DNA from: Porphyridium purpureum
Lineage: Eukaryota > Rhodophyta > Bangiophyceae > Porphyridiales > Porphyridiaceae
Assembly: GCA_008690995.1 (NCBI GenBank)
Contig: VRMN01000005.1
Span: 310,001 to 374,000 of the forward strand
Reading direction: 5' to 3'
Length of the DNA stretch: 64,000 nucleotides
Position numbers and translations under genes: made by a program. Position 1 is the stretch's first letter. The number at the start of each line of letters is the position of its first letter. The notes beneath the pieces are model-generated. The model was not told the origin of the DNA. It worked only from the letters and a program-made list of their open reading frames with translations, and ran no database searches. This document shows positions 10,201 through 20,918 of this stretch, piece by piece.

Positions 10201-12320
10201 ATGAAGTACACGTGACCGTTGTCCTTCACAAGATCTACCTGACATGAGCGATCGAGCGCCAGGATCTTTCCCCAAATAAAGACGAGCTCCTGGCGAAGCT
10301 CCGCGGCGGGTGATTGGAGCAGCTTGAGCACGTATGGAAAAATGCCCACCGACAGAGCGAGGTCAATTGCCCAGGAGCCCATTTGAAGAAACCGTGACAA
10401 TAATCGTAACGCCCGCAGCCGGTGCACCTGTGAGAGTAGGACTTGCAGCACGATAGGAAGCTGCTCCGGCGGGTTGCGCTCTTGGGGACCCATTGACAAC
10501 CATACCTCAAAAGCAGTCATCTGATCCTCGAAGAACGGATTGCTTGTGTACTGGTATTCGAGGCTTTCAGCCATGCTGCCATGAGTCCCAGTACTAACAC
10601 CGCTTCCCGTCGCAAAAGCGTGCGCCATGGGTGCCTGCCATGCGGATGTCAAGGCAGACAGTCGTGGCGCTGCACCATTTGTGGCAACACCCACAGCAGC
10701 GACTCTAACACCAGACCCAGCACCACTACCAACACCTACACCCGCAGGTTGGGGGCCCGGATTGGGGCGCGGCATTCTAGAGATGGCTTGCTCTTCTGCA
10801 GCCAAGAGAGCTGGCAGCTGCGCCAGACATTGTTCGACTGTGTAATCCCAAGCTTGCCAGAGATGATGATTGTGTGTAGGAGGAAGCGCCGGTTCACTGA
10901 TTGGTGTGCAGTTGGCGGACCAAAGAATGCGCTCAGCGAGCAGAAAGTTCCGAAACAGCGACGCCACCAGAAGATCCTGGCGAAACAAGCGCTTGAAAAG
11001 CGGCCTCGGTAGCACATTCCAGGCAATGGTGTCCGTAATTGCGGTGAAGATCCAGTTGAGCTCGCCCAGCGGTGTCTTGCGATCGTTCAAGCGCCCTGGA
11101 ATGCGATCGAGAAGTTCCACGTTCACATTTTGAAGCAAAGAGCGTGGGGCAAACCACCGCACCGCCGTTTTAATAGGCGTGGTCAGGCATGACGTGAACA
11201 GATCGGCCGGCAGATCAGGGTTGGTCGGTAGAACTTCATTTCCTTGGCAAGCTGCCAACAATATACAGTCCCGGAACGACGAGTGCCTCACCGGAGGCGC
11301 TGCTGCACCAGCTGCTGCCGCCGCCGCTGCCGCCGCCGCTCTACTCGACGCCGAATCATTTCGCGCCTGGTCACGCAGCTGCTCGCGATGCTGTCCCGTC
11401 CGAGGTGCCTCCGAAGCACGACCTCGTTGCGAGAGTTGCTGCTGCTGTTCATGAGAGCCGGATTCCGAGCTGCTGTTCTGATGCGCTAAACTCCATGCTT
11501 GCTGCTCGGCTTCTCGCTGGAGCGCAAACTGCTTAAATGCCGACACAATCAGTCCAGCACCCGAGCAGTCAAACACGTAAATGGAGGGTGTGTCCATCCA
11601 AGTCTGAAGATCGTAGACGCTGAGTGGGATGTATTGCGTATAGTTCTTGTTGAATACCCATATTTCGCCGTTTGGGGTGGGTCGTGGGACACCGTGGCCG
11701 TTGTAGTGAAACAGCACGCGCTCCTCCTTGGCAGTCTTGCGCGAAGCCATGCATAATTTTTTGACCTCGTCCACCGTCGGATCTGTGGCGGTCTTGTACC
11801 GTGCGCGAGGTTGCCAACGCTCGTACTGGAGCTGTAGGCTCTTTGCAATGGAGTCTAGCGCCTTTTGTGGTGGTAGCGAGTACGGGTTGATCCAGCACTC
11901 AAGCCGCGCACACGGATCAGGCTTGACAACGTCTGGAGGGTCAACGCCAATGTTGAGGCACAGAAAAAGCGCTACGCTGACTGTTTTCATGCGGTCACGG
12001 ACGCGCCACGGCTGCACCTCGCGTTTCTCGTTGGCAAACGCCGCGCTGCCACCAGAGGACGCCACGAGGCGAAAGTTGGAAGGATCTTGCTTCTGCAGCT
12101 GCATGATCAAGCCGCCGCCGGCGCCAATCACATGCGGTGCTTCGGCGCGTTTCTGTGCGAGTGCCGGCGGCGCGTCGTCGTGCATCGTCGCGTGCACAAA
12201 CAGCGGCTCTTGCTCTTGATACTCTGCTTCATCTCCCCCACCGCCACCCGCTTGCCGCCTCCGCACTTGCTGTTGCTGCTGCTGCTGCAGGTGCTGCTCC
12301 TGCGGCGACAACTCCATCAT
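7284..12320 (-). CDS. RPTOR: Raptor, regulatory-associated protein of TOR
   Basis: 1,678 residues from ATG at 12320, after which comes a Gln-rich start (about residues 8-18). Raptor binds TOR kinase and presents TOR signalling substrates. The N-terminal conserved caspase-like domain follows a disordered leader and includes the highly typical [27 protein letters not shown] and [12 protein letters not shown] blocks. A spacer with an alanine run is followed by helical HEAT-type repeats and C-terminal WD40 repeats (for example [14 protein letters not shown] and [14 protein letters not shown]). Length is close to plant and animal Raptor (about 1,335-1,345) plus inserts rich in Ser, Gln and Gly. 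Its presence implies a rapamycin-sensitive-type TORC1 in this alga. It shares a 317-base head-to-head promoter region with the LYRM1-like gene. Confidence 0.97.
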   Translation of the reverse strand: MMELSPQEQHLQQQQQQQVRRRQAGGGGGDEAEYQEQEPLFVHATMHDDAPPALAQKRAEAPHVIGAGGGLIMQLQKQDPSNFRLVASSGGSAAFANEKREVQPWRVRDRMKTVSVALFLCLNIGVDPPDVVKPDPCARLECWINPYSLPPQKALDSIAKSLQLQYERWQPRARYKTATDPTVDEVKKLCMASRKTAKEERVLFHYNGHGVPRPTPNGEIWVFNKNYTQYIPLSVYDLQTWMDTPSIYVFDCSGAGLIVSAFKQFALQREAEQQAWSLAHQNSSSESGSHEQQQQLSQRGRASEAPRTGQHREQLRDQARNDSASSRAAAAAAAAAAGAAAPPVRHSSFRDCILLAACQGNEVLPTNPDLPADLFTSCLTTPIKTAVRWFAPRSLLQNVNVELLDRIPGRLNDRKTPLGELNWIFTAITDTIAWNVLPRPLFKRLFRQDLLVASLFRNFLLAERILWSANCTPISEPALPPTHNHHLWQAWDYTVEQCLAQLPALLAAEEQAISRMPRPNPGPQPAGVGVGSGAGSGVRVAAVGVATNGAAPRLSALTSAWQAPMAHAFATGSGVSTGTHGSMAESLEYQYTSNPFFEDQMTAFEVWLSMGPQERNPPEQLPIVLQVLLSQVHRLRALRLLSRFLQMGSWAIDLALSVGIFPYVLKLLQSPAAELRQELVFIWGKILALDRSCQVDLVKDNGHVYFIEFLGKGYSSSSSSAVHVAMAAFVLSTVASDAPEKCASDPQFVTGCLRRLSDPHPLVRRWCLFCLSQFIAYSSEYVDDVYRNPELLQTVFDLQRNDPFPEVRAAASILLGNAFIGTYRYLSLQAHQFAAALASSSQSRADDEFLQPEDGGYSVSKGIQDSGRDHDGQQQLLDFDNDSGLQNVLDSDGDEVADDLMRKLGALPDPRIQEFANLCLQMLDHFATTICDDEASPLCRREVALISSRIIESRAAEMAALLDARVVTASRGVREQYPDGIDMDTREAGLAASTGMMSGNASSDLGLDRLIMMRLWSIINVVSSDAHPVIAFVGYECVSLVESLLPKDSNARRLFLRSCNNASNAPPGLQPHGKVATGGRIGAQSAADRLKDEDSVHHGHDSLPRVLSFEAVGSLFQRLFNPNRPQNSIHGIGGDLGGSSAAGHMHGQGGGVKGPGARSFVDQWGFDVSTRAELQRALAQIPSLYEWSCREILSIEMDMDDRSSSTGGMGMYEASVFAQHHLAHGNHGSMSMTSPVWSSSTTLSVPESPPVEAVLSSTTTGSFGGMMPISGAAGLAVGSMGGGEHQHHIAKMDEVASFETMQGGIWSMAFAEHHPLLAMGTSTGTVMVFDIEKWSKKDILGVPRLKDSLRYGVTSLSVTGAPCEEPVYACSSADGQVALWRKDQVSERVFFLSAFHAASRTAELDLLNVQQSYNRLRPSASRLGLWARSNSTSSSQNPAIPTSSSPSVGTETGYGCAMHWSGMHEYMITGGCERSLVRLWDMHTETCAWKSAVLSEDAFVASVLGGDPRNEYMRDAYVVGGSDGSLVVLDSRTQGGDGRVTVAPRAHKVPVVALGVDDSRASRIGERQLLYSADFCGLVNVWDFRMMGRGVIRSINAHPGKLTSMVVRPVDHSPLITGSANRSIKFLSSTGDVRKEIKFHEGFLSTRIGPVTSLAYNPGKSMLAAGFGDSIVSFYGGT

Positions 12321-12637
12321 AGCTCCCCCTCGTGCTCCCGAAACAGTTCACACCACCCCTCCTCTCATCTGCTCCTTCCGTTTCCTTCCTGCTTATTCGT
12401 CCTGCTCAATTTTCACTGTACATACTGTACCCTGTCAGCGCCATTTTCCCCCCTGGTTTAGTGTACCTCTTCACTGTACTTATTTCACCTGGTTCAACTG
12501 TACCATGATATGCTTACGGAGTACAGTGAAAGATTCATTTGCTTAATGAGTTGGAAGGGAGGACAGATTAAAGCAGCAGACGGCTGCGGGGGAGAGAATA
12601 GGTCTTGGTGCTTCCGGGTTCAAAGCAGTGTCACAAC
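12321..12637. promoter_or_regulatory. Compact bidirectional promoter with five ACTGTAC elements
   Basis: This 317-base spacer separates the Raptor and LYRM1-like start codons. ACTGTAC occurs at 12415-12421, 12424-12430, 12473-12479 and 12497-12503, and its complement GTACAGT at 12521-12527. That is five copies in 113 bases, centred between the two genes. The Raptor side is C/T-rich on the plus strand. No TATA box is obvious. Confidence 0.65.
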
Positions 12638-13021
12638 ATGGCGTCAGCAGTCGTAGTGAAGGGCTCTGCGCACACGCGCGCCATTTCCTTGTTCAGGAAG
12701 ATCATGCGGGCGGCGCACCGCTGGGAGGCGCCCGACGAGCGTGAGTATATTCGCAAGGAGGCATACACCTTATTCCGCCAGAACAGCGGCCTGACGGACG
12801 CTGAGCAAATCGAGGCAAAGCTGCACGAGGCGACCACGCGCCTGGAACTGGGACTGTACTACGGTATTCCGTATCCGCGCCCGACATACACGTTCCCGGG
12901 CGCCACGGGCCAGGAGACCGAGGGCGTCCAGCCCGACTACATGCATTCAAAGCGCTCAATGCGCGAGCCGCAGGGCGCTTTGCCGTCTCCTCTCAAGCAA
13001 AAGCTTCCCAAGTACGACTAG
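12638..13021 (+). CDS. LYRM1: LYR-motif protein, LYRM1-like
   Basis: 127 residues from ATG at 12638; the frame is open slightly further upstream but only from a TTG. The N-terminal LYR variant ISLFRKIMRAA is followed by EYIRKEAYTLFRQN, an LTDAEQIEAKL helix and the block RLELGLYYGIPYPRP. That block is the hallmark of LYRM1 proteins (animals have IEIGLHYKIPYPRP). LYR proteins are small mitochondrial helical proteins that bind acyl-ACP and act as assembly factors or subunits of respiratory or Fe-S machinery; the role of LYRM1 is not well defined. The C-terminal 35 residues are Lys/Pro-rich. Confidence 0.85.
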   Translation: MASAVVVKGSAHTRAISLFRKIMRAAHRWEAPDEREYIRKEAYTLFRQNSGLTDAEQIEAKLHEATTRLELGLYYGIPYPRPTYTFPGATGQETEGVQPDYMHSKRSMREPQGALPSPLKQKLPKYD

Positions 13022-14134
13022 CCAATGCGCATTGCAAATATTGATATACTTCTGCGAGTTCCCATATCACTTGATGTATAAACCCTCGAGGCGTCAGCAG
13101 CGCAGTCTGTGCGCGCTACGCTGGACCATTGGGTTGATCAAACTTTGGCTGCTAGGATACGGACCATGTCATGTGCTTTGAAGCGGCCACCTTCTATGGA
13201 TTGTACGGGTCAGCGACATTGTGTCCAATCCGTCCTAATTTCGTTCTTGTGACGGGCATCTGTTCAACTTGATGCAACAATTGCTTCTTGGATCTCTGCG
13301 TCTGTGGTTTCATGCTTCTGTGAGTTGACAAAGTACCAGAAGGTCAGGCGCCAATCAGCACCGGCCTCGTTATTCCGGGCTGAAAGGTAAACTGGCTGTT
13401 ATTTAACCAACGACATAATCCACAGACTCCGATTCTACAATGCTTTGCTTCGGACTTGGTCTTTTATTTGTAAAATCATTTCTTGGATGGTATACAAAGA
13501 CAAGAAAGCGCAAACTCTCGAGCGGCATCAAGCCAGCAAGTATCATTGCAGGTGCCTGGGAGCGACAATATGACTTTTCTTGGCGATCAGATGCGCATGC
13601 ACGCAATTATCCTCGTGTCGGACCCGACCCATGGGCGTCGTAGATGTATGAGAACAAGCGTACGAGTATATGGAAAGCAGTGAGCTTCGCCGTTCGCGAC
13701 GCTGCGTCATGGTCAAAAGTATCGACGAAAGCTCGTGCCAGCTTTTCTCTGGAGCCTTTCCACAGCCGCACAGGCATATGACACGCTGTTGGTTGTCCTT
13801 CGATGGTGGTATTATTGCGATCAGAAAGTATACTCACTAGGACGGCATCCCGACGCCGTTGAAGATCAGCAGAGCTATTCGATTCGGAGGGTGGCCGCGA
13901 TCGATGCTTCCCTATGCTTGACTGTTCGACTCGGGGGCCGGCAGGGTGCCGTCTCGAAAATGAGCCAGGTTCGACGGCGAAGCGTGCGCAAAGGTGCTAT
14001 GAAAGTGAGCTCGTCCATATACTGGTCGCGTGATATGCATCAAGACCGACCACCATCATGACTGCTGCCAACAATGAAGAGACTTGGGGGCCCTGGCGCG
14101 AGGCCTCTGCTTCTTCGGACCCACCAGCGCCGTT
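13022..14134. other. Gene-free convergent spacer
   Basis: 1.1 kb between the 3' ends of the LYRM1-like gene and the USP10-like gene. The longest open frame (13735-14061, plus) has no recognisable feature and I do not call it. No RNA gene, repeat or motif cluster was seen. Confidence 0.5.
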
Positions 14135-15721
14135 TTATCCAGAAACTTGCTGATAGAATAACAGGTAGGGTTGCCGCTTGAGCACAGCATCTGATGAAGC
14201 TCGAGAGAGCCGACTATCGTCGCATGCTACCCACTCAGTGCCCTGGAACACATCGCACGTGTAATGCCCTCCAGCAACCTCGACGCCGTGGTGAATCACC
14301 ACGGCAAACAGGCGGTATGAACGATTTTGTCCATGCTGCGCGCTGGTACGTACGGTGCTGAAGAGCGTCGGCGATAGAGTGAGGCGTTCAGGGTACGAAA
14401 TGCGCTTACTCACTTTGGCCGGCTGGAGTGTTTCCGGATTGTACGAGAATCGTTTTAGGTGCACGATGAGCACATGCGGCGACGATTCAATCATGAAGTG
14501 CTTGCGCGCTTCGACGGCCTCCCGGGTTAGCTCTGATCGGTACCCCTCCACCGTCTCCGGCTCAAAGTAAAGCTGGAGAGCGTCCTCTAGTGAGCGGATC
14601 TTGCGGTCTCCAATTTCAAGCTGCAGGCACATGAAAGGCTCGCGAGTCACAGAAGGCTTGGAGTTAGGCCACCGGAGCTCACTGCGCATGACACCGCCAA
14701 AGATTTCAGTCACGGCGCTTTGCTGGAGAACAGCTGTCGAGCGGATATGCACCGCACCCCGTCCTTTTCGGCCAACCTCTTCCCAGCCTTCAACATCTGC
14801 GGCATCAGCCCTGCCATGACCGCCACTGGTTCCCGTTTCCTCCCATTCCTGATTGTCCCCACCATTTGCAAGCGTCGCATCAGCCATCACGACCTTGCCC
14901 AACTTAATGAACTCCTCATGCAGTGCATTCAAAACGTGCGTCAAGAATTCTTGCGCATCTTCTTGACTACCACGATTCATCATCTCTGCAACCACGCTGT
15001 GCTCCACCGCTTCGTACAAGTAATCAGGTCTTAGCGACTCACGATTCAGCCAAGCGCGCTCCCTTTGCTTTGCACTCTCGAGCTTTTCAAGCTCTCCCGG
15101 TCGCGCCACCACTTCCTTCACTAGGCGCGAAAACTTGGCGAGTAAGGGTGCGCGATTCAACGGGTGCTCATGCTCTGGCGACGCGCCAACTTGAAGCATG
15201 AGCTCTCGAAAAGGTACGCACGCAAGTAATACCTGGGCAATCACATTGATGAAACACGTATTGCCAATATTTACAAACCCGCGTGGAAAGTAGGTCCGCA
15301 CATCTGGCGGGAGAGCTGCACCACGTCTCTCGCCATGCTCATCGAAAAGCGGTCTCAACCACGTCGGTCGGTTGTCTTTCCTGATTTCGGCGACGGGATC
15401 TTCATCAAAATCACCACTCTGCCCTGTTTCGTTTCTCGGTAGCACCTGTCCCTCGACGGCATTTCCGTCACCGTGCGAATGCACCATGACATCGGCCATC
15501 ACGTCATGTCTTTCGTTCCCTCTCGCAATGCTCGCCCACGACCGGCACTTGTCGCTCGGCACGTGATCGCTCGCGACATTTTTGCCAACACCCTCATCTC
15601 CTGCATCGACGAAGCTTGCCTCGGGCAGCGCACCTCGCGGCTGCTCTATCGACGGCGACACGTCGCGGTGGTCGAGCAGCAGTGCATTCCACTCCTCAAC
15701 AGTCCGCCGCCCAAAAATCAT
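14135..15721 (-). CDS. Ubiquitin-specific protease, USP10/UBP24-like
   Basis: 528 residues from ATG at 15721; a longer frame reaches 15892 only through a GTG codon. The catalytic domain occupies the last 380 residues. The Cys box is FVNIGNTCFINVIAQ with Cys at about 156. The QEDAQEFLTHVLNALHEE block follows, then a HxLKRF-type IVHLKRFSY, and the His box is VAGGHYTCDVF with His at about 486. The third catalytic residue, Asp, is in CDDSRLS at about 501. The Cys box and the QEDAQEFL block are closest to USP10. The N-terminal 130 residues look disordered. Role: cysteine protease removing ubiquitin from substrates in cytosol or nucleus. Its 5' end faces the 3' end of the 15973 gene. Confidence 0.9.
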   Translation of the reverse strand: MIFGRRTVEEWNALLLDHRDVSPSIEQPRGALPEASFVDAGDEGVGKNVASDHVPSDKCRSWASIARGNERHDVMADVMVHSHGDGNAVEGQVLPRNETGQSGDFDEDPVAEIRKDNRPTWLRPLFDEHGERRGAALPPDVRTYFPRGFVNIGNTCFINVIAQVLLACVPFRELMLQVGASPEHEHPLNRAPLLAKFSRLVKEVVARPGELEKLESAKQRERAWLNRESLRPDYLYEAVEHSVVAEMMNRGSQEDAQEFLTHVLNALHEEFIKLGKVVMADATLANGGDNQEWEETGTSGGHGRADAADVEGWEEVGRKGRGAVHIRSTAVLQQSAVTEIFGGVMRSELRWPNSKPSVTREPFMCLQLEIGDRKIRSLEDALQLYFEPETVEGYRSELTREAVEARKHFMIESSPHVLIVHLKRFSYNPETLQPAKVSKRISYPERLTLSPTLFSTVRTSAQHGQNRSYRLFAVVIHHGVEVAGGHYTCDVFQGTEWVACDDSRLSRASSDAVLKRQPYLLFYQQVSG

Positions 15722-15972
15722 CGCATCTACGCACACCGCGCAGACATCTTTCCGTAGCCAAGCGTGCTGTCGGTCTGTCTGTCGATTGCGCGTCGGCAAC
15801 GCAGACTCCCCTGGCGCACCACGCTTGACCGCCCAACCTCGCCGTCCAGCTCCTTGCTCTTTCGCAACACGAGCGCGAGCCGACGTGCACACGGCACAAA
15901 CGCTTTCTCAAAATTTTAATAGAAAAAAATGAGTTAAATAAGCATAAATAATGTGTTAAATAATGATGAGCA

Positions 15973-18786
15973 TCACCGGGTGTCGCGGTGTGCGCCTGCC
16001 AAGCGCCGAATGACGCTCACCAAGAGTTTGGTGCTCTCTGCGCTCCATTCGGACAGTCGGCCGGACATCCAGTCGATAATGGCATTCTGCACTGGTTCTG
16101 GAAGAGCGTCGCCGCACGTTTGAGCGGCAGCGTGCAGAAGGTCACGATGCGATCGCCGCAGAGACACATGAGGCGTCTCCACAAGCACCCACACACACAG
16201 CGATACAAGCTGCACACGACTCGCTTCAAATTTCTCGTGCATGCTGCGAACTTGATGGTGACGCCCAGCGTCATGAAGCTTCTCCATCGTTGCCCGCCCC
16301 GATATCGTATGCTGCGCAGTGGTGGACTCGAGTCGATTCAGACGCAGAAGCGCGCCGTGCAGAAAGTACGCGTGGTGCTTCCATGTGTTAGGTTTCCATG
16401 CTACCCCGCGTGCACCCGCTTCTTCTGCCGTATGAGGTCCTAGCGCTTCCTTCGGGAAAAAGGCTTTCATGACTACACGGTCTACGTCAGCCTTGAGCTC
16501 AACGCGGCGCGCCATCGGCTCGCTATTGCGCAACACGAAAATGTAGAACATGAAAGCCGGGAGCACTCCAAGATCCCAAAATTCCGAAAGACGATTTAGA
16601 ACTGCCGTTGCCCAGCACACAGCGAGCGGGAAGCGTGGCTGCACACCAAGAAAGTAGTGGGAGCTTGCGACACGCAAGAGCTCGGATGGCGTCCACATCT
16701 CACTCTGTGGAAGGAACACGGTCCCCCACAAATGAGCCACTTGTTTCTTGGGCTGGAAGCGCGTCATGGGCTGCATCGCCCTTGCCATACTCTCCAAAAA
16801 GGCCACGGGATCGCGATTTCCGACAAAGCTGGTGCTCTGTTCTTCCCTCCCCTCCACGGCAAGACACTCCAGCTCAAGTCGCCGGAGAATTGCCCCGGCA
16901 AAATGATCGCCAGGCGTTGCATCCAGTGGAAAACCGCGCTTCGCCCACAATTCGCCCAAATGGATCAATTGCTCCAGAGACACCAATTCAAGGTCTGGAT
17001 GCAGGAGAAGAAGCGCGTCTACCATTTTGATCAGTGATATATGCTCATACTGCGTCGAAAGATCCGGGCGCCTCATCAGCGATGCATGCAAAACTGTTTC
17101 TGCCTGGCATAGTTGCAAAAGGTCCATCCGACCGACAACGCGCTCGAAGACTGCAATCACAGTCTCATAGTATGCTTCAGGTACCATTTGGCCCGAAAGT
17201 CGCTCAAGTGCAGCTGTCACTCCCAACAAATCACAAACAAGGTTTTGTACTCCGAACAGCTTTAAATCCAACCTCGTCAATTCGTTCACAGCGGTATGTC
17301 CGCATGCACTTCCTTGGTTTTGATCCTCTGCGCTGCAAGTCGGCTCCACGTCTGTTCGGTTCGTGCACGCAGTGAGCCACTCCTTCATACTGCGAATTGC
17401 ATATCCTAAGACACGCGCGAACATCATATTATCTCCGGATAGTACATCCTCGCGAAGGAGAAGCAACATGTACAAGCCCGAATGCACGGCTTGCACGGTC
17501 GGCAAATGTACCGTGTGTTCGATTGCGTCTCGCACGCTGAGCAGCTTATACTGCACAAGCTTTTCTGCTGGATCTCTTGCCTTTAGCGACAACCAAAGTA
17601 ACATAAGCCGGTCCATCCCAATGGTTTCCACATTTGTGGAAGCAATCGCGCCAACTTGGCCAGTATTTTCATTCGGCCAAATTTTGAGACGTGCGAGAAA
17701 TTCAGAAAGCTCTGCGAATCGTCTGAGGTAGACATGCGGAATCCGTAACTCGTGTGTATGAATAAAGTGGGCGAGCGCATCGAGCTCGGGACGCGATGCG
17801 CTTGGAAGTTTCTCGCACATTCGCTCAAAGACCCACTCGGACAAGAGACGCGACGAGTCTCGCGCTCCCGGAACAAGCTTCAAAAAGCGCATCATGAAAT
17901 TCAAGTAGAGTGCTAAAGTTTGATGCTCTGCACTGACCCGCTCTATCTTGTTCTGCGCGCCTTGCGGCCACACGTTGTCGAGAAAGCGTGCGGGAAGAAA
18001 CACACTGCAAGCTTGCAAGCGCCGATACGTTTCACAAAGGTATGCAAAATCCTGGGACCAGAGCATGTCGTCGTGCAAAAGTTGATCCAGATACGATACA
18101 ATTCCAGACACCTCGAGACGGCTCTGTACGCGAAGTGTACGAGGTGTGAGGTTCCGCAGGCGGAAAGCGAAAGCGCTCGTAAAGCATTCCAGCTCGTGCA
18201 GCCACGCATTCAAATCGCGTTCCTGAGCGGATAAGGGCCTACTGGCGTTCACAGCAAAGGCCACTCTCGACTCGTACGAGTCCATCCACGCCTCCATTTC
18301 ACCAGGAAGAGCATCGCAGAGATCCTGTTCCTTCACAAACGCGGAATACTTCCGCACAAGCTCAAGATCCAAGGAGTCATCAATGCTCAGCCGCGAGCGC
18401 ATCCATGCGCGCCACAGGGGCGCAATTTTATCCTGCAGCCCTGCCTTCTTGCCTCCGCCGCCAAACACAGTTCGCGAGGCGGCGTCGTGGTCGTCCGAGT
18501 CCGACCCGGACGGGCTTCCTGAAACAAATGCACACGACATCCGCGTTCGAAGATCAAGTATTCCGCTTTCATTCGGAGCGCTTTTGCTTGCCCTCCACTT
18601 GGCGGGCGGCCTTGGGCTCTTTGAGAAAGGCACGCTGAGCCTTCGCTCGCACAAGTCTGCCGTGAACATTACCGAGTCGGTCGCAGGCCAGCATGATCCG
18701 TACACTGACTGCTGGAACGTAAACTTCTCCAGCCACCAACATCGCCGGCGCCGCCATCGCCACCACCGCCAGCGCACAGATCCCAT
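15973..18786 (-). CDS. Unrecognised large alpha-helical protein
   Basis: 937 residues from ATG at 18786. I do not recognise the family. The start is Arg/Trp-rich (WRWWRWRRRR). An internal ATG at 18669 gives a more ordinary Arg/Ser-rich leader that could target an organelle. An acidic Ser/Asp patch (GSDSDDHDAA) lies near residue 95. The remaining 800 residues are continuous leucine-rich helices without transmembrane segments or catalytic motifs. The texture resembles organellar helical-repeat RNA-binding proteins (FASTK/OPR type), but I cannot see a RAP or PPR signature. Its start is head to head with adenylosuccinate lyase across a 279-base spacer. Confidence 0.8.
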   Translation of the reverse strand: MGSVRWRWWRWRRRRCWWLEKFTFQQSVYGSCWPATDSVMFTADLCERRLSVPFSKSPRPPAKWRASKSAPNESGILDLRTRMSCAFVSGSPSGSDSDDHDAASRTVFGGGGKKAGLQDKIAPLWRAWMRSRLSIDDSLDLELVRKYSAFVKEQDLCDALPGEMEAWMDSYESRVAFAVNASRPLSAQERDLNAWLHELECFTSAFAFRLRNLTPRTLRVQSRLEVSGIVSYLDQLLHDDMLWSQDFAYLCETYRRLQACSVFLPARFLDNVWPQGAQNKIERVSAEHQTLALYLNFMMRFLKLVPGARDSSRLLSEWVFERMCEKLPSASRPELDALAHFIHTHELRIPHVYLRRFAELSEFLARLKIWPNENTGQVGAIASTNVETIGMDRLMLLWLSLKARDPAEKLVQYKLLSVRDAIEHTVHLPTVQAVHSGLYMLLLLREDVLSGDNMMFARVLGYAIRSMKEWLTACTNRTDVEPTCSAEDQNQGSACGHTAVNELTRLDLKLFGVQNLVCDLLGVTAALERLSGQMVPEAYYETVIAVFERVVGRMDLLQLCQAETVLHASLMRRPDLSTQYEHISLIKMVDALLLLHPDLELVSLEQLIHLGELWAKRGFPLDATPGDHFAGAILRRLELECLAVEGREEQSTSFVGNRDPVAFLESMARAMQPMTRFQPKKQVAHLWGTVFLPQSEMWTPSELLRVASSHYFLGVQPRFPLAVCWATAVLNRLSEFWDLGVLPAFMFYIFVLRNSEPMARRVELKADVDRVVMKAFFPKEALGPHTAEEAGARGVAWKPNTWKHHAYFLHGALLRLNRLESTTAQHTISGRATMEKLHDAGRHHQVRSMHEKFEASRVQLVSLCVWVLVETPHVSLRRSHRDLLHAAAQTCGDALPEPVQNAIIDWMSGRLSEWSAESTKLLVSVIRRLAGAHRDTR

Positions 18787-19065
18787 CGCGCGTCAATCCT
18801 AAGCCAACAGCTCACGGCTCCCGCACCCATCATCCTCGCCGCGCGTGCCGCTTCTCTTCGCCCAACCCACACAGCTCAAGCTCGCGCTCTTTGAAAACCG
18901 CGCAGCTAGGGTATCTCAACCCTAATTTACCCTAGCAGTTTCTACTGTACCTCCAAAAACGAAACCAACTGAACACCCTCGCGGCGGGCGTCGAACGGCA
19001 GCGAGCAGCCGAGCGGATGAACGGCACAAAGGTGCAAGGACGGAAAAGAGAAAGCTGTGGCAATC
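18787..19065. promoter_or_regulatory. Short bidirectional promoter with ACTGTAC and telo-box-like motifs
   Basis: 279 bases between two head-to-head genes. CTAGGGT at 18906, AACCCTAA at 18918-18925 and ACCCTAG at 18929-18935 form a cluster of telomere-repeat-like (telo-box) sequences. ACTGTAC follows at 18944-18950. No TATA box was seen. Confidence 0.55.
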
Positions 19066-20727
19066 ATGGCGCTGTTGCTGTGGTGCGTCGCTGCGCCACC
19101 GCTGACGGTGCGGGGCGCGCAGCAGGTCGTGTTTTCTTCGACAGAGCGTGCGCAGTGGAACGAGGTTGACTCAGGAGATGTGAAGCGCGCGCGTGCTCGG
19201 TGTAGAACAGGTGTGATAGGGATGACAGTCTCGCCGCGTGAGGAGCATCAAGTGAACACGCAAGGCGATAAGAGTGGGAGCGATGAGGTGAATGACCCCT
19301 TCTCTAATTATGTGAGCCCGCTGTCGACGCGGTACGCGTCTGAGCAGATGCGGCGCGTGTTTTCTGACCGAAACCGTTTCCGGATTTGGCGCAAGCTATG
19401 GATCTGGCTCGCGGAGAGCGAGCTTGAGCTAGAGACACAGGGCGTGACTGCATCACAGGTGCAAGCGCTCAAGGACGCGCCAGACGTGGATATTCATCTG
19501 GCGAACCAGTACGAGCGCAAATTGCGCCACGATGTGATGGCACATGTGCACGCATTCGGTGACCAAGTGCCGGAATCCGCAGGCATCATCCACCTTGGCG
19601 CCACCAGCTGTTTCATTACGGATAATTCGGAGCTCATTCAGTTTCGCGACGCGCTTGATTTGCTGATTCCGATGTTGTGGAGGAGCGTAGCGAATCTGGC
19701 CGTGTTTGCGCAGAGCTACGCCTCCATGCCCACGCTCGCGTACACCCACTTCCAGCCCGCGCAGCCAACGACTGTGGGCAAGCGCGCCACTCTCTGGCTG
19801 CAGGATTTGCTCATGGATGCGTTCGAGTTAGAAGCGCTGCGCGACAAAATTCGCGCGCGCGGCGTCAAAGGCACGACGGGCACGCAGGCCAGCTTTTTGA
19901 GCCTGTTTGACGGCGACCATGACAAGGTAAAACAGCTGGACGACATGGTCACGCGCAAGATGGGGTTTGCCAAAAAGTGGACCGTGACCGGACAGACCTA
20001 CACGCGCAAGCAAGACTTTTGGATTATTTGCGCCCTTGCTGGCGTCGGACAGAGTGCAGCGAAAATGGCAAACGACATTCGACTTTTGCAGCACAAGAAG
20101 GAGATCGAGGAACCCTTTGAGAGCACCCAAATTGGCTCAAGCGCGATGGCCTACAAGCGCAACCCCATGCGTTGCGAGCGCATCAACTCGCTGGCACGCT
20201 TTTTGCAAACGCTCGTGCTCAACCCGGCGGAAACCGCCTCGACGCAGTGGCTTGAGCGCACGCTAGATGACTCGGCCAACCGGCGCCTGGCCATGACCGA
20301 AGCATTCTTGACGACGGATGCGATTCTGCAGCTGGTGTTGAATGTGTCTAGTAATCTTGTGGTGAACGATAAGGTGGTGGCGAAACACCTGCAGGAGGAG
20401 CTACCGTTCATGGCGACGGAAAATATCATGATGGCTGCAACTCGCCGCGGAGGAAACCGGCAGCTCCTGCACGAAGAAATTCGCGTGCACTCCATGACAG
20501 CTGGTGCGCGGGTGAAGCAGGGTCTGGACAACAACTTGCTGCAGCTCATCGAGGAGAACGAGAATTTCAGCAGCGTGCATGCTGACCTCGAGGCACTGTG
20601 TGATCCTCAGCAGTTTGTCGGGCGCGCTCCCGAGCAAGTTGCCGAGTTCCTGGCGAGCGAAGTGATCCCGGAGCTCACGGCACGCGGCTTCTCGGTCGAA
20701 CGCGCGTCGGGAGACGTGCGCATTTAA
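19066..20727 (+). CDS. ADSL: Adenylosuccinate lyase
   Basis: 553 residues from ATG at 19066. An internal ATG at 19222 gives a 501-residue protein closer to the usual 480 residues of cytosolic ADSL. The extra N-terminus (hydrophobic then basic) could be a targeting sequence. The enzyme cleaves SAICAR to AICAR and adenylosuccinate to AMP in purine synthesis, releasing fumarate. The superfamily signature GSSAMAYKRNPMRCE carries the mobile-loop catalytic Ser at about 358. HLGATSCFITDN and YTHFQPAQPTTVGKR are the other conserved blocks. The long C-terminal helical domain with MAATRRGGNRQ marks the eukaryotic type. Confidence 0.96.
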   Translation: MALLLWCVAAPPLTVRGAQQVVFSSTERAQWNEVDSGDVKRARARCRTGVIGMTVSPREEHQVNTQGDKSGSDEVNDPFSNYVSPLSTRYASEQMRRVFSDRNRFRIWRKLWIWLAESELELETQGVTASQVQALKDAPDVDIHLANQYERKLRHDVMAHVHAFGDQVPESAGIIHLGATSCFITDNSELIQFRDALDLLIPMLWRSVANLAVFAQSYASMPTLAYTHFQPAQPTTVGKRATLWLQDLLMDAFELEALRDKIRARGVKGTTGTQASFLSLFDGDHDKVKQLDDMVTRKMGFAKKWTVTGQTYTRKQDFWIICALAGVGQSAAKMANDIRLLQHKKEIEEPFESTQIGSSAMAYKRNPMRCERINSLARFLQTLVLNPAETASTQWLERTLDDSANRRLAMTEAFLTTDAILQLVLNVSSNLVVNDKVVAKHLQEELPFMATENIMMAATRRGGNRQLLHEEIRVHSMTAGARVKQGLDNNLLQLIEENENFSSVHADLEALCDPQQFVGRAPEQVAEFLASEVIPELTARGFSVERASGDVRI

Positions 20728-20918
20728 ACCGCTGGCGGCCAACTCCGTTATTCGTATGTAAGCTCACTAAAGCAGAAGCGTTATTCAAGTGTACCCAAAG
20801 TACAGCCCAGACGTTGTTTGTCGCGTGCGGGCGCACGAGCGCGAACCGCGTTGGCTACGGGCCTTCTGTTTGTGCGCTCGTGGTTCGGGCTCAGTGCGTC
20901 GCAGAAACCGTAGGTGGA

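Noticed and set aside
13735-14061. A 108-codon plus-strand frame in the LYRM1/USP10 spacer
   Set aside because: No conserved features, no promoter motif, and it lies in a convergent spacer.
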